A DNA stretch of 64,000 nt from IDS-8 sp040902105 (GTDB taxonomy: Bacteria > Pseudomonadota > Gammaproteobacteria > Steroidobacterales > Woeseiaceae), in assembly GCA_040902105.1 (NCBI GenBank), contig JBBDXW010000055.1:1-64000 (forward strand), in the 5' to 3' direction. Of the stretch, positions 1-9,626 are shown piece after piece. The translations under genes were made by a program, and so were the position numbers. The first letter of the stretch is position 1, and each line of letters starts with the position of its first letter. Under the pieces are notes generated by a model. That model saw nothing but the letters and a program-made list of their open reading frames with translations. It searched no databases and was not told where the DNA came from.

Positions 1-13
1 GGGAAACTCGCTC

Positions 14-50
14 GTGGAACACCCCCGGACGGTACTCCTGCTTGTGCCAG
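14..50. repeat. Single arm of a palindromic repeat (family E)
   Basis: This 37-base stretch matches, in reverse complement and with one mismatch, the left arm of the palindrome at 37101-37200 (core CCCCCGGACGGTACTCCTGC). It lies downstream of the malic enzyme stop codon. Its partner arm may lie beyond the left edge of the window. Confidence 0.75.
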
Positions 51-82
51 GGACGAACGCATTCCACTTGTGCAGAGACGCC

Positions 83-2386
83 CTACACCTGAAACAGGTT
101 GGACTGCCTCGCTGCATTCTGTCGCCGCCACGCATCCGAAACCGCCAGTGCGCTCATGTTGAATATTCCCTTCGCCGTGGCAGTTTGCGTGACGATGTGC
201 GCCGGCCTCGCCGTGCCGGAAAGAATCGGCCCTATCAGCAGCGCATCGTGAATCGAACGAGTCAGTTCCATGGAGATGTTCGCCGTGTCGAGGTCCGGCA
301 TAATCAGCAGATTTGCAGCTCCCTTCAGGGTGGAGAAGGGGTTGATCGTGTCGCGCACCGCCTGGTTCAGTGCCGTGGCTGCGTGCATCTCGCCGTCGAC
401 TTCAAGATCGGGCGCGCGCTGATGCAGCATTTGCACTGCGTGGCGCATTTTCCTCGCGCCGTGGGCGCGGGACGAACCAAAATTCGAATGCGACAGCAGC
501 GCGACTTTCGGCCTGATGCCGAAGTTGCTGATCCGTTCAGCGCATGCAAGCGTCGTGTCGACTATCTGCTCGGCCGTCGGCTCAATGGCGATGTGGGCGT
601 CGGCGATGAACAGCGGACCCTGAGGCAGAATCAGCACGCTCATCGATGAAATTCTCCGTCCCGCTGTCTCGGGGCCGATGATCTCGATAATGTGTCTCAG
701 ATGGCGGTCGAATCGGCCGACCTTGCCGCAGATCATCGCATCGGCGTCGTTCAGTGCCACGAGGCACGCCGCGATTACGGTGCTGTTGGTTCGCATCAGT
801 TCTTTTGCCGCATCGACGGAAACGCCCCGGCGCGAAACGCGTGAGTGGTAAAACTGCCAGTACTCGCGATACCGTGGGTCGTCCTGCGGGTCGACCAGCT
901 CAAAATCGGCACCCGGCCGCAGCCGCAGCCCGAGTGCCTGAATCTTGCTTGCGACCACCGCGGCGCGGCCGATCACAATCGGACTGGCAATGCCTTCGTC
1001 CACGGCCGTCTGCACCGTGCGCAGTACGACTTCGTCTTCCCCATCCGCATAAGCAAGCCTTTGCCGATCTCTTTTGGCAACTTCGATAACCGGTTGCATG
1101 AACAGGGCCGTACGATGGCTGAAACTCCTCAGCTTCTGCCGGTACGCATCCAGGTCCGGGATTGGCCGGGCAGCGACGCCGCTGTCCATGGCAGCCTTCG
1201 CTGCCGCGAACGAAACCTCCACCATGAGTCTGGGGTCGAACGGCTTCGGTATCAGGTAATCGGCGCCGAAGCGCAGCGCTTCGCCCCGGTAGACACTGGC
1301 GACCTCGTCTGTGGACTCGCGCAGTGCGAGTTCGGCGATCGCATCGACACACGCAAGCTCCATTTCATGATTGATGGCGGTTGCACCGACGTCGAGTGCG
1401 CCGCGGAACAGGAATGGGAAACACAGGACATTGTTTACCTGGTTCGGATAGTCGGATCGTCCCGTCGCCATAATCGCATCCGGACGCGCTTCCTTCGCAA
1501 TCTCCGGGAGAATTTCCGGAGTCGGATTTGCCAGTGCAAGGATCAACGGTCTGTCGGCCATTTTTCGGACCATGTCTGCGTTCAGTACGTCCGGCGCCGA
1601 GAGTCCGAGAAAAATATCCGCGTCCGCGATTGCGTCGTCCAGCGTGCGCATCTTCGTCTGGCGCGCATAACGCGCCTTGTACGGGTTCATGTCTTCCTTG
1701 CGGCCGTCGTACACGACGCCCTGCAAATCGACCAGCGTTATGTTTTCTCTGGGCAGTCCGATGCGTACCAGCAGGTCGAGGCAGGCGAGACTTGCGGCGC
1801 CACCGCCCGTGGACACCAGGCGTACATCTTCGATGTTCTTTTCTACCAGCTTAAGGCCGTTCTTGATAGCGGCCGCGGAAACGATGGCAGTCCCGTGCTG
1901 GTCGTCGTGAAAGACCGGTATGTTCATGCGTGCGCGAAGCTTTTCTTCGACCTCGAAACATTCCGGCGCCTTGATATCTTCAAGGTTGATGCCGCCGAAC
2001 GTCGGCTCCAGACGTGCAATGACCTCGACCAGCATATCCGGATCGGTTTCGGCAATTTCGAGGTCGAACACGTCGATACCCGCAAACCGCTTGAAAATCA
2101 CAGCCTTGCCTTCCATGACCGGCTTTGCCGCGAGCGGCCCGATGGCGCCAAGCCCGAGGACTGCCGTCCCATTGGATATGACGGCCACCAGGTTGCCGCG
2201 CGCCGTATACAGGGCCGCGTCGTCCGGATTCGACTTGATACGCAGGCACGGCCAGGCGACGCCTGGGGAGTAGGCCTGCGCCAGGTCGAGCTGGTTCGCC
2301 AGCGGTTTGGTCGGCGTCACCGCGAGTTTGCCGGGCGTCGGCAGGCGGTGATATCGCAGCGCGCTTTCTTCGAAAGGATCGGACAT
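83..2386 (-). CDS. maeB: NADP-dependent malic enzyme with C-terminal phosphotransacetylase-like domain (MaeB type)
   Basis: Predicted to decarboxylate malate oxidatively to pyruvate, supplying NADPH and linking the TCA cycle to acetyl-CoA. The 767-residue length is usual for the large hybrid malic enzymes. The N-terminus carries the family motif AYSPGVAWP (about residue 38) and MEGKAVIFKRF with the likely catalytic lysine at 94, followed by the nucleotide-binding STGGGAASLAC. Residues from about 430 to the end form the phosphotransacetylase-like regulatory domain; in characterised MaeB proteins this binds acetyl-CoA rather than catalysing. The start gives the standard MaeB N-terminus. The gene appears monocistronic, with a repeat arm just downstream. 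Confidence 0.95.
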   Translation of the reverse strand: MSDPFEESALRYHRLPTPGKLAVTPTKPLANQLDLAQAYSPGVAWPCLRIKSNPDDAALYTARGNLVAVISNGTAVLGLGAIGPLAAKPVMEGKAVIFKRFAGIDVFDLEIAETDPDMLVEVIARLEPTFGGINLEDIKAPECFEVEEKLRARMNIPVFHDDQHGTAIVSAAAIKNGLKLVEKNIEDVRLVSTGGGAASLACLDLLVRIGLPRENITLVDLQGVVYDGRKEDMNPYKARYARQTKMRTLDDAIADADIFLGLSAPDVLNADMVRKMADRPLILALANPTPEILPEIAKEARPDAIMATGRSDYPNQVNNVLCFPFLFRGALDVGATAINHEMELACVDAIAELALRESTDEVASVYRGEALRFGADYLIPKPFDPRLMVEVSFAAAKAAMDSGVAARPIPDLDAYRQKLRSFSHRTALFMQPVIEVAKRDRQRLAYADGEDEVVLRTVQTAVDEGIASPIVIGRAAVVASKIQALGLRLRPGADFELVDPQDDPRYREYWQFYHSRVSRRGVSVDAAKELMRTNSTVIAACLVALNDADAMICGKVGRFDRHLRHIIEIIGPETAGRRISSMSVLILPQGPLFIADAHIAIEPTAEQIVDTTLACAERISNFGIRPKVALLSHSNFGSSRAHGARKMRHAVQMLHQRAPDLEVDGEMHAATALNQAVRDTINPFSTLKGAANLLIMPDLDTANISMELTRSIHDALLIGPILSGTARPAHIVTQTATAKGIFNMSALAVSDAWRRQNAARQSNLFQV

Positions 2387-2428
2387 GCACGTAGCTTACC
2401 TTGAATCAATCACGGTCGTACGCTGCCG

Positions 2429-3208
2429 TCAGCCGAGTGTCGCGTCCAGGAACATCATCGCGGAAAAACCGCCGAGCAAGGAGAACGTCGCGAGATTCTG
2501 GTAGCCGCCGCGATGGGTTTCCGGAATTATTTCGTCACTGATGACGAACAACATCGCACCCGCCGCAAAGCCGAGGATCCACGGCATCAACGGTTCCGCA
2601 ACGGAAACGGCAATGCTTCCGGCCAGGCCGCCGACAGGCTCCACGAGGCCGGTCAGGCAGGCGGCAAGAAACGCCTGTGTGCGTGTGTAGCGGATTGCGA
2701 GCAACGATGCGGCGACCGCCAGGCCTTCCGGAATGTTCTGCAACCCGATACCGGTTGCCAGGGCGACGCCATTTCCGATGTTGCCTCCCGCAAAGCCGAC
2801 ACCGACAGCCATGCCTTCCGGGAAATTGTGTAGCGTTATTGCGATCACGAACAACCAGATACGGCTGAGCGTTTCCGTATCCGGTCCTTCGCGGCCCTTA
2901 AAAAAATGCTCGTGCGGTACGTAGCGGTGAACAAGCTGCAGCACAACTGCGCCGAGAAGAAATCCGCCGATAACGGTAGCGACGGCGCGCCCCTTGCTTT
3001 CGTGCAGAATTTCACCGTAGCCGATTGCCGGCAGCAACAGCGAAAAAAAGGTCGCGGCAAGCATGACACCGGCGGCAGAACTGAGGAGAATATTCTCGGT
3101 GCGTTCCGAAAGTCGCCGCACAAGGAATATCGCCAGTGCGCCGGCGCCGGTACCGAGACCCGCGAGCAGGCTTCCCACAAAGCCGAGCCAGATTACGTTC
3201 GTTTCCAC
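2429..3208 (-). CDS. ZIP family divalent metal transporter (GufA-like)
   Basis: Inner-membrane transporter of 259 residues with about eight hydrophobic segments, predicted to move zinc or related divalent cations into the cytoplasm. The two metal-site signatures of ZIP proteins are visible: HNFPEGMAVGVG in the fourth helix region and QNIPEGLAVA in the fifth. A charged cytoplasmic loop (HEHFFKGREGPDTE) separates helices three and four. It lies 42 bases upstream of the malic enzyme on the same strand, with no functional link evident. The exact metal cannot be told from sequence. Confidence 0.9.
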   Translation of the reverse strand: METNVIWLGFVGSLLAGLGTGAGALAIFLVRRLSERTENILLSSAAGVMLAATFFSLLLPAIGYGEILHESKGRAVATVIGGFLLGAVVLQLVHRYVPHEHFFKGREGPDTETLSRIWLFVIAITLHNFPEGMAVGVGFAGGNIGNGVALATGIGLQNIPEGLAVAASLLAIRYTRTQAFLAACLTGLVEPVGGLAGSIAVSVAEPLMPWILGFAAGAMLFVISDEIIPETHRGGYQNLATFSLLGGFSAMMFLDATLG

Positions 3209-3486
3209 TATTGGTGCCCCCGGCTGCGGACCGCCGCAGACGCTCGAACAGGTCGGACCGGGATCGACGCATCATAGTATGGCAATGGCAGGGTTTTGAA
3301 GGTCGCGTGCGACCGGAACGATGCAACGATGCGCAATTTCCCGACTCCTTGCTTTTTCGACCACATCTACCGATGAAACGTGAACTAATGACTGGCGACG
3401 TAGTGACTATTTCCATTAAAACGTAGAAAATTCATGCTATCTGGCGACCGAATAACCGCAAGGTCAATCTATAAAGAGTAGCCGAA

Positions 3487-4548
3487 ATGCCCACGTCCGA
3501 TGACGAGACAGGCTTGAGCCGTACCGTGGCAAGTACGGCGACGCTGAAGCTCGCAAACCTGCATTCGCTGGACCCGTTTTATACGCCCCTGGAAGAGCGC
3601 TTCGAACGTATTACGCGACTGGCGCGGCGCGCGCTTAACGTGCCCATCGCCGCGATCACCGTCGTACAGGGCGACCGGCAGTGGTTCAAGTCGGTGTCCG
3701 GATGGCAGGTCACGGAGCTGCCGATGAGTAAGAGCCTGTGCGCGGAAGTAGTCCGGGAAGGCAAGCAGATGATCGTCTCCGACACGCTCGAAGATCTTTA
3801 CATGATGAGCAACCCGGTCGTCTGTGATAAGCCGAAGATTCGTTTTTACGCCGGCTTTCCGATCCGGGATTCGGAGGGCAGGACAAGCGGCACGTTCTGC
3901 GTCATGGACGTGAAACCGCGAAAGCCCGACGCCAGTTTCGGCATCACGCTTGCAGACCTTGGCGACATGGCGCAACGAGAGTTGTTTACCGTCGAGCTCG
4001 GCAATGCACAGTCGGCACTCGTGACGAAACTGGGCGAGGCCAGGCGACAGGCGATGTTCGACCCGTTGACCCGCCTCTGGAACCGCCGCGGAGCTACCAA
4101 CTTGTTGAACTCTGCGCTGAAAGACGCGGGCAAGTACAATCACTCCGTCGGCATCTGCCTTGCGGATATCGATAACTTCAAGCAGGTGAACGATCAGTTC
4201 GGCCACCAGGTCGGCGACCAGGTCCTGCGTCGCGTTGCCAGTTCGATTGTTGCATCGGTCCGGCCGCAGGATATCGTCTGTCGCTACGGTGGCGAAGAAT
4301 TTCTCGTCATCGTTCACGACATAGATGAAAAGGGCTGCGTTGCCATCGGCGAGCGGATCTGCGCCGGCATGCGGGACCTTCCGATACAGACGCGCGATGG
4401 ATCGGTTGCGGCCACGATCAGCATCGGTGTAGCGATGCGCAACCGCGGTGACCCGTTATCGCCGGAACAGCTGATCGCACTTGCCGATGCGGCGCTTTAC
4501 CAGAGCAAGCGCGCCGGACGTGACCGGGTCACGGTCGGCCGTGCGTGA
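3487..4548 (+). CDS. GAF-GGDEF diguanylate cyclase
   Basis: Predicted cytoplasmic enzyme making cyclic di-GMP from two GTP. Residues about 30-165 form a GAF sensory domain; residues about 190-350 are the GGDEF domain, beginning with the usual FDPLTRLWNRRG. The active-site loop reads RYGGEEF, consistent with activity. An inhibitory I-site RPQD lies five residues before GGEEF, so product feedback inhibition is likely. There is no transmembrane segment, so the GAF domain should sense a cytoplasmic signal, which is unknown. A strong palindrome starts right after the stop codon. Confidence 0.93.
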   Translation: MPTSDDETGLSRTVASTATLKLANLHSLDPFYTPLEERFERITRLARRALNVPIAAITVVQGDRQWFKSVSGWQVTELPMSKSLCAEVVREGKQMIVSDTLEDLYMMSNPVVCDKPKIRFYAGFPIRDSEGRTSGTFCVMDVKPRKPDASFGITLADLGDMAQRELFTVELGNAQSALVTKLGEARRQAMFDPLTRLWNRRGATNLLNSALKDAGKYNHSVGICLADIDNFKQVNDQFGHQVGDQVLRRVASSIVASVRPQDIVCRYGGEEFLVIVHDIDEKGCVAIGERICAGMRDLPIQTRDGSVAATISIGVAMRNRGDPLSPEQLIALADAALYQSKRAGRDRVTVGRA

Positions 4549-4549
4549 A

Positions 4550-4697
4550 CAGGTGCCGGACTTGGATTTTTGGACATTTCGCAGTGGGTTGATTCGGATT
4601 GCGTGTCCAAATGAAATGTCCAAAAATCCAAGTCCGGCACCTGACGTGCGGCGAAATGTCCGAAAATCCAAGTCCGGCACCTGACGCCGGCACGGCA
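4550..4697. repeat. Palindromic intergenic repeat, family C (three arms)
   Basis: One forward arm (4550-4582, core GTGCCGGACTTGGAT) and two inverted arms (4613-4643 and 4651-4683) can form a long hairpin between the convergent diguanylate cyclase and S9 peptidase genes. The partial motif GGCACCTGACG recurs to 4704. A second two-arm copy lies at 45855-45953, also immediately after a stop codon. Position and shape suggest a REP-like element that may act in termination or mRNA protection. Confidence 0.85.
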
Positions 4698-4713
4698 CCT
4701 GACGCCCCCGCGA

Positions 4714-6705
4714 TCACTCCTTTATGTGATGGTCGAACCAGGCCACGATTCGCTCCAGGTAGTCCTTGCTGTACTTCTGGTCCCAGCCGCCGTGGTGGGA
4801 GTTTGGATAAACCACCAGTTGCGTGTCGATGCCGCGGTGCCGCAATGTCTGGTAGAACAGTTCGGCATTCAGTATAGGGACGTTCCAGTCTTCACGGCCG
4901 CCGAGGAAAATCGTCGGGGTGACGACGCGGCCGGCGCGCATCAGCGGCGACAGCCGGTCGTACTTGTCGCGGTTGTGCTGGGGCAGTCCGAGTTCCCAGT
5001 TGTACCACTTCTGGTAGATGTCGTGGCCGTAATTCGCGGCGATCATGCTGTGCCCGGCCCCGGAGGCGGCCGCCTTGAAGCGGTCGCTCTCGGTAATGAC
5101 CACGTTGGTCATGTAGCCGCCGTAGGAGTATCCCGTGACAGCCAGTTTTTCGGGATCGGCATAGCCGAGTTCGATGACGCGATCGATGGCGCCGATGACA
5201 TCGGGGTAGTCGGTGATACCCCAGGTCTGGTAGATGGCGCGCACGAACGCCTGTCCCCGGCCGGTCGAGCCGCGTGGATTCGGTTCGACGACGAGATAAC
5301 CATTGGCCGCGAAAAACTGCGAGCCGAAATCGTAGCCGTAACTGAACTGGCCAACCGGCCCGCCGTGAATCTTCAGTATCGCGGGGTAACGCCGGCCCGG
5401 CTCGAAGCCCGGCGGTCTCGTGACAAACGCTTCTACAACCGTGCCATCCGCCACCGTATACGACACTTTCTCCTTGCTGCCGGTCGTCCGCGCCGCGAAA
5501 TACTCCTTGTTGACATCCGTCAGTCGATCGATCCGTCCATTGTTGCTTCGATAGAGCTCCGCGGCATCGTTCATGTTCTGGATTCTGGCAACCGCCCTGC
5601 CCGAGCTGTCGATGTCGAACGCGGAAACGTTGCGTTCGCCCTCGATCAGGCGCTCGATGACGCCGTCGCGCAGCCGCACGCGAGCAAGATGTCGGCCACC
5701 GTGATTGTCGAACAGGAAATAGATCCATCTTCCGTCTTCCGAAAACTCGAAGGACGCCACCCACCGGTCGAGTTCGGCAGTCAGGTATTTCGCCTCACCG
5801 CCGGTCGCGGACATGAGGGCTAACTGATGGATACCGTAAACACCGTCCTCGGCGCTCAGGTATGCAATGGACTTGCCGTCCGGACTCCATTTCGGCGAAC
5901 TCTTGACGCGCTTGTCATTCGTCAAGCGGGCGAGAGGTCGCGAATCGCCGGCCGCGCCGGCGGAAACCGTCCACAGATCGCTTTCGTAACCGAGGTCCGG
6001 ATCGTCTTCGCGATTACTGACGAAAACGAGTTGCAGTCCGTCTGCAGACCATGCTGCTTCCCCCTCCGTGTAACGGCCGGTCGTTACCCGTTCGAGTTTC
6101 TCCGTTGCGATGTCGTAGACATACAGATGGTACGAGGGCCACTCCGTCTGGTATCCGTCGCCCTCATCCTCCTTGAACTGCTGTCGGGTAATGACCCACG
6201 GCTCCTTGACGGCGGCGTCCCCCGCGTCCTTTTTATCCGCACCTTTTGCCGCTTCGTCGTCGAACGACAACAACAGGCGCGACTCGTCCGGGGAGAACTG
6301 CAGCGTGTCGACGCCCTGTTCGAGGTGTGTCAGCTGCACGGCTTCGCCGAAAGAATCGAGCGGAAGCTTCCAGAGCTGGCTTGTGCCGGTGCGGTCGGAG
6401 AGAAAATAGAGGACATTGCCGTCGCGGGACCAGCGAGGTTCGGACGCAGACGACCCTCCTGTCGTAACAGGCCGGGAATCGCCGCCGCCGACGGGAACGA
6501 CGTAGATCCGGCCTTCGAGCACGTACGCGACCTGCCTGCCATCCGTCGATAATTGCGGTTCGCCGACGGACTTCAGTTTCCCGAAGTCGTCGATGACCAC
6601 CGGCGGTGCCGCGTTTGCGCTCTCGGCATGTGCCGGTCCGGTCGAGCCGGCCGCCAGCGAAAGTCCGGACAGCACGGCCAGGACGGAAAGAAAGTATTTT
6701 TGCAT
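4714..6705 (-). CDS. Secreted S9 family prolyl oligopeptidase-like serine peptidase
   Basis: Predicted periplasmic peptidase cleaving short, probably proline-containing peptides. The start ATG at 6705 is preceded by an AGGGGGAA ribosome binding site and gives a clean signal peptide (MQKYFLSVLAVLSGLSLAAG, cut near AHA-ES). That start gives 663 residues; the open frame extends upstream but that part is unlikely to be translated. The middle holds WD40/TolB-like propeller repeats (LSTDGRQVAY, WSPDGKSIAYLS). The C-terminal alpha/beta hydrolase domain has the nucleophile motif GYSYGGYMT and a C-terminal histidine in SHHGGW. It is divergent from the D-amino-acid deacylase gene. Confidence 0.92.
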   Translation of the reverse strand: MQKYFLSVLAVLSGLSLAAGSTGPAHAESANAAPPVVIDDFGKLKSVGEPQLSTDGRQVAYVLEGRIYVVPVGGGDSRPVTTGGSSASEPRWSRDGNVLYFLSDRTGTSQLWKLPLDSFGEAVQLTHLEQGVDTLQFSPDESRLLLSFDDEAAKGADKKDAGDAAVKEPWVITRQQFKEDEGDGYQTEWPSYHLYVYDIATEKLERVTTGRYTEGEAAWSADGLQLVFVSNREDDPDLGYESDLWTVSAGAAGDSRPLARLTNDKRVKSSPKWSPDGKSIAYLSAEDGVYGIHQLALMSATGGEAKYLTAELDRWVASFEFSEDGRWIYFLFDNHGGRHLARVRLRDGVIERLIEGERNVSAFDIDSSGRAVARIQNMNDAAELYRSNNGRIDRLTDVNKEYFAARTTGSKEKVSYTVADGTVVEAFVTRPPGFEPGRRYPAILKIHGGPVGQFSYGYDFGSQFFAANGYLVVEPNPRGSTGRGQAFVRAIYQTWGITDYPDVIGAIDRVIELGYADPEKLAVTGYSYGGYMTNVVITESDRFKAAASGAGHSMIAANYGHDIYQKWYNWELGLPQHNRDKYDRLSPLMRAGRVVTPTIFLGGREDWNVPILNAELFYQTLRHRGIDTQLVVYPNSHHGGWDQKYSKDYLERIVAWFDHHIKE

Positions 6706-6883
6706 TGCGGTTCCCCCTGCCTCGACCGTACCGCCAATGAGTTTGCCGGGACAGCAGGTTTGCATATTGTGAATTCGGCGGCATGCATCGGCTGCTGCAT
6801 GGTCCAATACCGGATGCGAAACATTGGCCCGGTGCACCGCGGCCGCCGCAAGCCCATAACAACGACACCGGCGAGGTGCGAAC

Positions 6884-8488
6884 ATGCAGCTTCAGAACCC
6901 GAGGATTCCGCGCCCGATCGTTTCCATTGGCGCCATCGTTGCCATTGCGCTGACCGGGACGTTGGCGACCGGCTGCTCTCCACCGGATCGGCCGGCAGAA
7001 GCGCCACTGCAGGATGACAAGCCCGGGAGCCTCCTCATTCGCGACGTGCAAATCGTCGATGGCACCGGTGCGGCCGCGTTCGCAGGCGATGTCCGGATCT
7101 CGGGCAACAGCATCGCGGAAGTCGGCGATCTCGAGGCCAGCGACCGCGATGTCCTGTTCGAGGGCCGCGGACTGACGCTCGCGCCCGGATTTATCGATAC
7201 GCACAGTCACGCCGAACGCGACCTTCTGGATCAGCCCGACGCGCTCCCCGCGGTGAGCCAGGGAATCACAACGGTCATTGCCGGCCAGGATGGCGGATCC
7301 GAGCTTCCGCTCGCCGGCTTCTTCGCCGAAGTCGAGGCAACGCCCGTCGCGATCAACATCGCCTCCTATGTCGGACACAACACGCTTCGCTCCAAAGTGC
7401 TCAGCAAGGATTACCGGCGCAAGGCGACTGAAGCCGAGGTCGAGGCCATGGCCGCAATCCTTGAGCAGGAGCTCGCCAGCGGTGCGCTCGGCCTGTCGAG
7501 CGGACTTGAGTACGAGCCCGGAATCTACTCCGATCCGGCGGAGGTCCTGGCGCTGGCGAAGCTGACGGCCGCAAGCGGCGGCCGTTACATAAGCCACGTT
7601 CGCAGCGAAGACCGCTGGTTCGAACAGGCGCTTGACGAAATCATCAACATCGGCCGCGTGACCGGCATGCCGGTGCAGGTGTCGCACATCAAGCTGGCCA
7701 TGAAGCGGCTGTGGGGCGAGACGCCGCGCATCATCGCCATGCTCGATACGGCGCGCGCCGAAGGCGTGCAGGTCACCGCCGACATCTATCCTTACGAATA
7801 CTGGCAGTCGAACCTGATGGTGCTGTTGCCGGAGCGCGATTACACAGACCGCGCTGCCGTTGCAGAAGCACTGGACCAGATCGCGCCTCCTGACGGCCTG
7901 TGGATGACGCAATTCGATCCGCAGCCGGAGTACGTGGGCAAAACCCTGACCGAGATCGCCGCGCTCCGCGACGTCGATGCCGTAACGGCATTCATGCAAC
8001 TCGCGGAGGAATCCGAACGAATGGAAGAGCAAACCGGGAATGGCGCCGATTCCATCATCGGTACCAGCATGCGCGAGGAAGATATACGCAACATGCTGCT
8101 CTGGCCCGAAACGAACGTGTGCACCGACGGCGCGTTCGAGGATTTGCACCCGCGTGCGCGGGGCGCGTTTACCCGCGTGCTGGGGCGATACGTGCGCGAG
8201 GAAAAGCTTCTGAGCCTCGAGCAAGCGGTGCACAAGATGACCGGGCTTGCGGCCGCCCACATGGGCTTCGACGACCGCGGCACCATTCGCGCCGGCGCGC
8301 GTGCCGACCTCGTGCTGTTCGATCCCGACACCGTGATCGATCGCGCGACGCCGGAGTCGCCGGAATTGCTGTCGGACGGCATCGCGACGGTGTGGGTCGG
8401 CGGCCAGAGCGTCTTTGATGACGGTCGCGCGACCGGTGCGCGCCCGGGAGTGGTGATCAGGCGCTCGCAAAAGAGAGTACCTGAATGA
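6884..8488 (+). CDS. N-acyl-D-amino-acid deacylase family amidohydrolase (lipoprotein)
   Basis: Predicted zinc amidohydrolase releasing D-amino acids from N-acyl-D-amino acids. The N-terminus has a lipoprotein signal with lipobox LATGC near residue 32, which suggests a membrane-anchored periplasmic enzyme. Family motifs are GFIDTHSHAERDLL (metal-binding HxH), GITTVIAGQDGG, the SHIKLA segment carrying a metal histidine, and a C-terminal amidohydrolase strand (RADLVLFDPDTV). The stop overlaps the next start as ATGA, so the two genes are probably translationally coupled. Substrate side-chain specificity is not readable. Confidence 0.88.
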   Translation: MQLQNPRIPRPIVSIGAIVAIALTGTLATGCSPPDRPAEAPLQDDKPGSLLIRDVQIVDGTGAAAFAGDVRISGNSIAEVGDLEASDRDVLFEGRGLTLAPGFIDTHSHAERDLLDQPDALPAVSQGITTVIAGQDGGSELPLAGFFAEVEATPVAINIASYVGHNTLRSKVLSKDYRRKATEAEVEAMAAILEQELASGALGLSSGLEYEPGIYSDPAEVLALAKLTAASGGRYISHVRSEDRWFEQALDEIINIGRVTGMPVQVSHIKLAMKRLWGETPRIIAMLDTARAEGVQVTADIYPYEYWQSNLMVLLPERDYTDRAAVAEALDQIAPPDGLWMTQFDPQPEYVGKTLTEIAALRDVDAVTAFMQLAEESERMEEQTGNGADSIIGTSMREEDIRNMLLWPETNVCTDGAFEDLHPRARGAFTRVLGRYVREEKLLSLEQAVHKMTGLAAAHMGFDDRGTIRAGARADLVLFDPDTVIDRATPESPELLSDGIATVWVGGQSVFDDGRATGARPGVVIRRSQKRVPE

Positions 8489-9495
8489 CCGTGCGGGAAA
8501 TTGCAACGCCGTACCTGATCTTTTTCGGCGCGGTTGACAATCCGCGCGATGCCAAGACCGGTCTGGGACTCGTGGACTGGCGGCCGGCGCTTTGCGTCGG
8601 CCAGTTGCGATACCCGCGCTGCGGCGCGGATTCCGGTTTGCCGGACATGACCGCCGCCGAGGCGCGCGCCGCGGGCGCGCGAAGCCTGGTCGTCGGCGTT
8701 GCATCGTTCGGCGGGCGCTTCGAGCCCGCATGGCTCGATACCTTTGAGGAAGCGATGCGAGCGGGGCTCGACATCGTGAGCGGCATGCATGCGCGGCTCG
8801 CATCCGAGCGCCGGCTCGTACGCATTGCCGAACAAACCGGCCGGCGGCTGATCGATGTCCGGCAGCCGCCAGACGGCATACCCGTCGGCAGCGGCCGGCG
8901 CCGGACGGGGCAAAGGGTATTGACGGTCGGCACGGACTGTTGCGTCGGCAAAAAATATACGGCCCTTGCGATACATCGCGAACTGCTGTCGCGCGGTAAA
9001 CGCGCAACGTTTCGCGCCACCGGGCAGACCGGCATCATGATTGCCGGCAGCGGTATTCCGGTGGATGCGGTCGTGTCGGACTTCCTCTCGGGTGCTGCCG
9101 AGCTGTTATCGCCGGACAACGATGTCGCGCACTGGGACGTGATCGAGGGGCAAGGCTCGCTGTTCCACCCTGCGTACGCCGCCGTCACGCTGGGGCTTTT
9201 ACACGGTTCGCAGGCGGATGCGCTGGTGCTGTGCCACGATGCCTCGCGTTCGACGATCGACGGATATCCGGATTACCCGATCGTGGCGTTGCCGCAGTGC
9301 ATCGATCGTTATCTCGTCGCCGCCCGCCTGACCAATGCGGCTGTACGATTTGCCGGGATCAGTCTCAACACAGCGAAGCTGGACGCGTCCGAACGGACGG
9401 CCGCAATGAAACGCGCCGGAGCACAAACCGGCCTGCCGGTTGTCGACCCTATTGCGACAGGCGTGGTGCCGCTGGTCGACGCGTTGCTGAATTGA
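8485..9495 (+). CDS. DUF1611 / DgcN-like P-loop protein
   Basis: A 336-residue DUF1611-family protein. An N-terminal Rossmann-like half is followed by a P-loop-like motif (VGTDCCVGKKYT, about residue 150) and a C-terminal domain ending GVVPLVDALLN. To my knowledge, proteins of this family called DgcN were described as N-acetyltransferases acting on D-glutamate together with a racemase, DgcA. No DgcA homologue lies nearby here. Instead the gene overlaps an N-acyl-D-amino-acid deacylase by four bases, which makes a role in D-amino-acid turnover plausible. The exact reaction is inference. Confidence 0.75.
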   Translation: MTVREIATPYLIFFGAVDNPRDAKTGLGLVDWRPALCVGQLRYPRCGADSGLPDMTAAEARAAGARSLVVGVASFGGRFEPAWLDTFEEAMRAGLDIVSGMHARLASERRLVRIAEQTGRRLIDVRQPPDGIPVGSGRRRTGQRVLTVGTDCCVGKKYTALAIHRELLSRGKRATFRATGQTGIMIAGSGIPVDAVVSDFLSGAAELLSPDNDVAHWDVIEGQGSLFHPAYAAVTLGLLHGSQADALVLCHDASRSTIDGYPDYPIVALPQCIDRYLVAARLTNAAVRFAGISLNTAKLDASERTAAMKRAGAQTGLPVVDPIATGVVPLVDALLN

Positions 9496-9516
9496 GCCCT
9501 GCGGAAGATTCGCCGT

Positions 9517-9610
9517 CGAGGTCGCCCGCAATGGCGGGCTCCTACAAAGCGCGATTTATCCGGCTTGGCTAATCCCCTTGCAGGAGCCCGCCATTGCGGG
9601 CGACCTCGAC
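9517..9610. repeat. REP-like inverted repeat pair, family A
   Basis: Two inverted copies of CGCCCGCAATGGCGGGC plus CTCCTACA flank about 40 unique bases. The pairing continues outward into CGTCGAGG/CCTCGACG. The element lies between the convergent DgcN-like gene and the outer-membrane protein gene and may act as a bidirectional terminator. Confidence 0.88.
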
Positions 9611-9626
9611 GATTCCGGAAACCCAG

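Noticed and set aside
845..2404. Long open frame opposite the malic enzyme
   Set aside because: Antisense frame produced by high G+C; its protein has no domain, and the malic enzyme on the other strand is certain.
6233..9007. Long minus-strand frame over the deacylase
   Set aside because: Arginine-rich low-complexity product, antisense to two well-supported genes.
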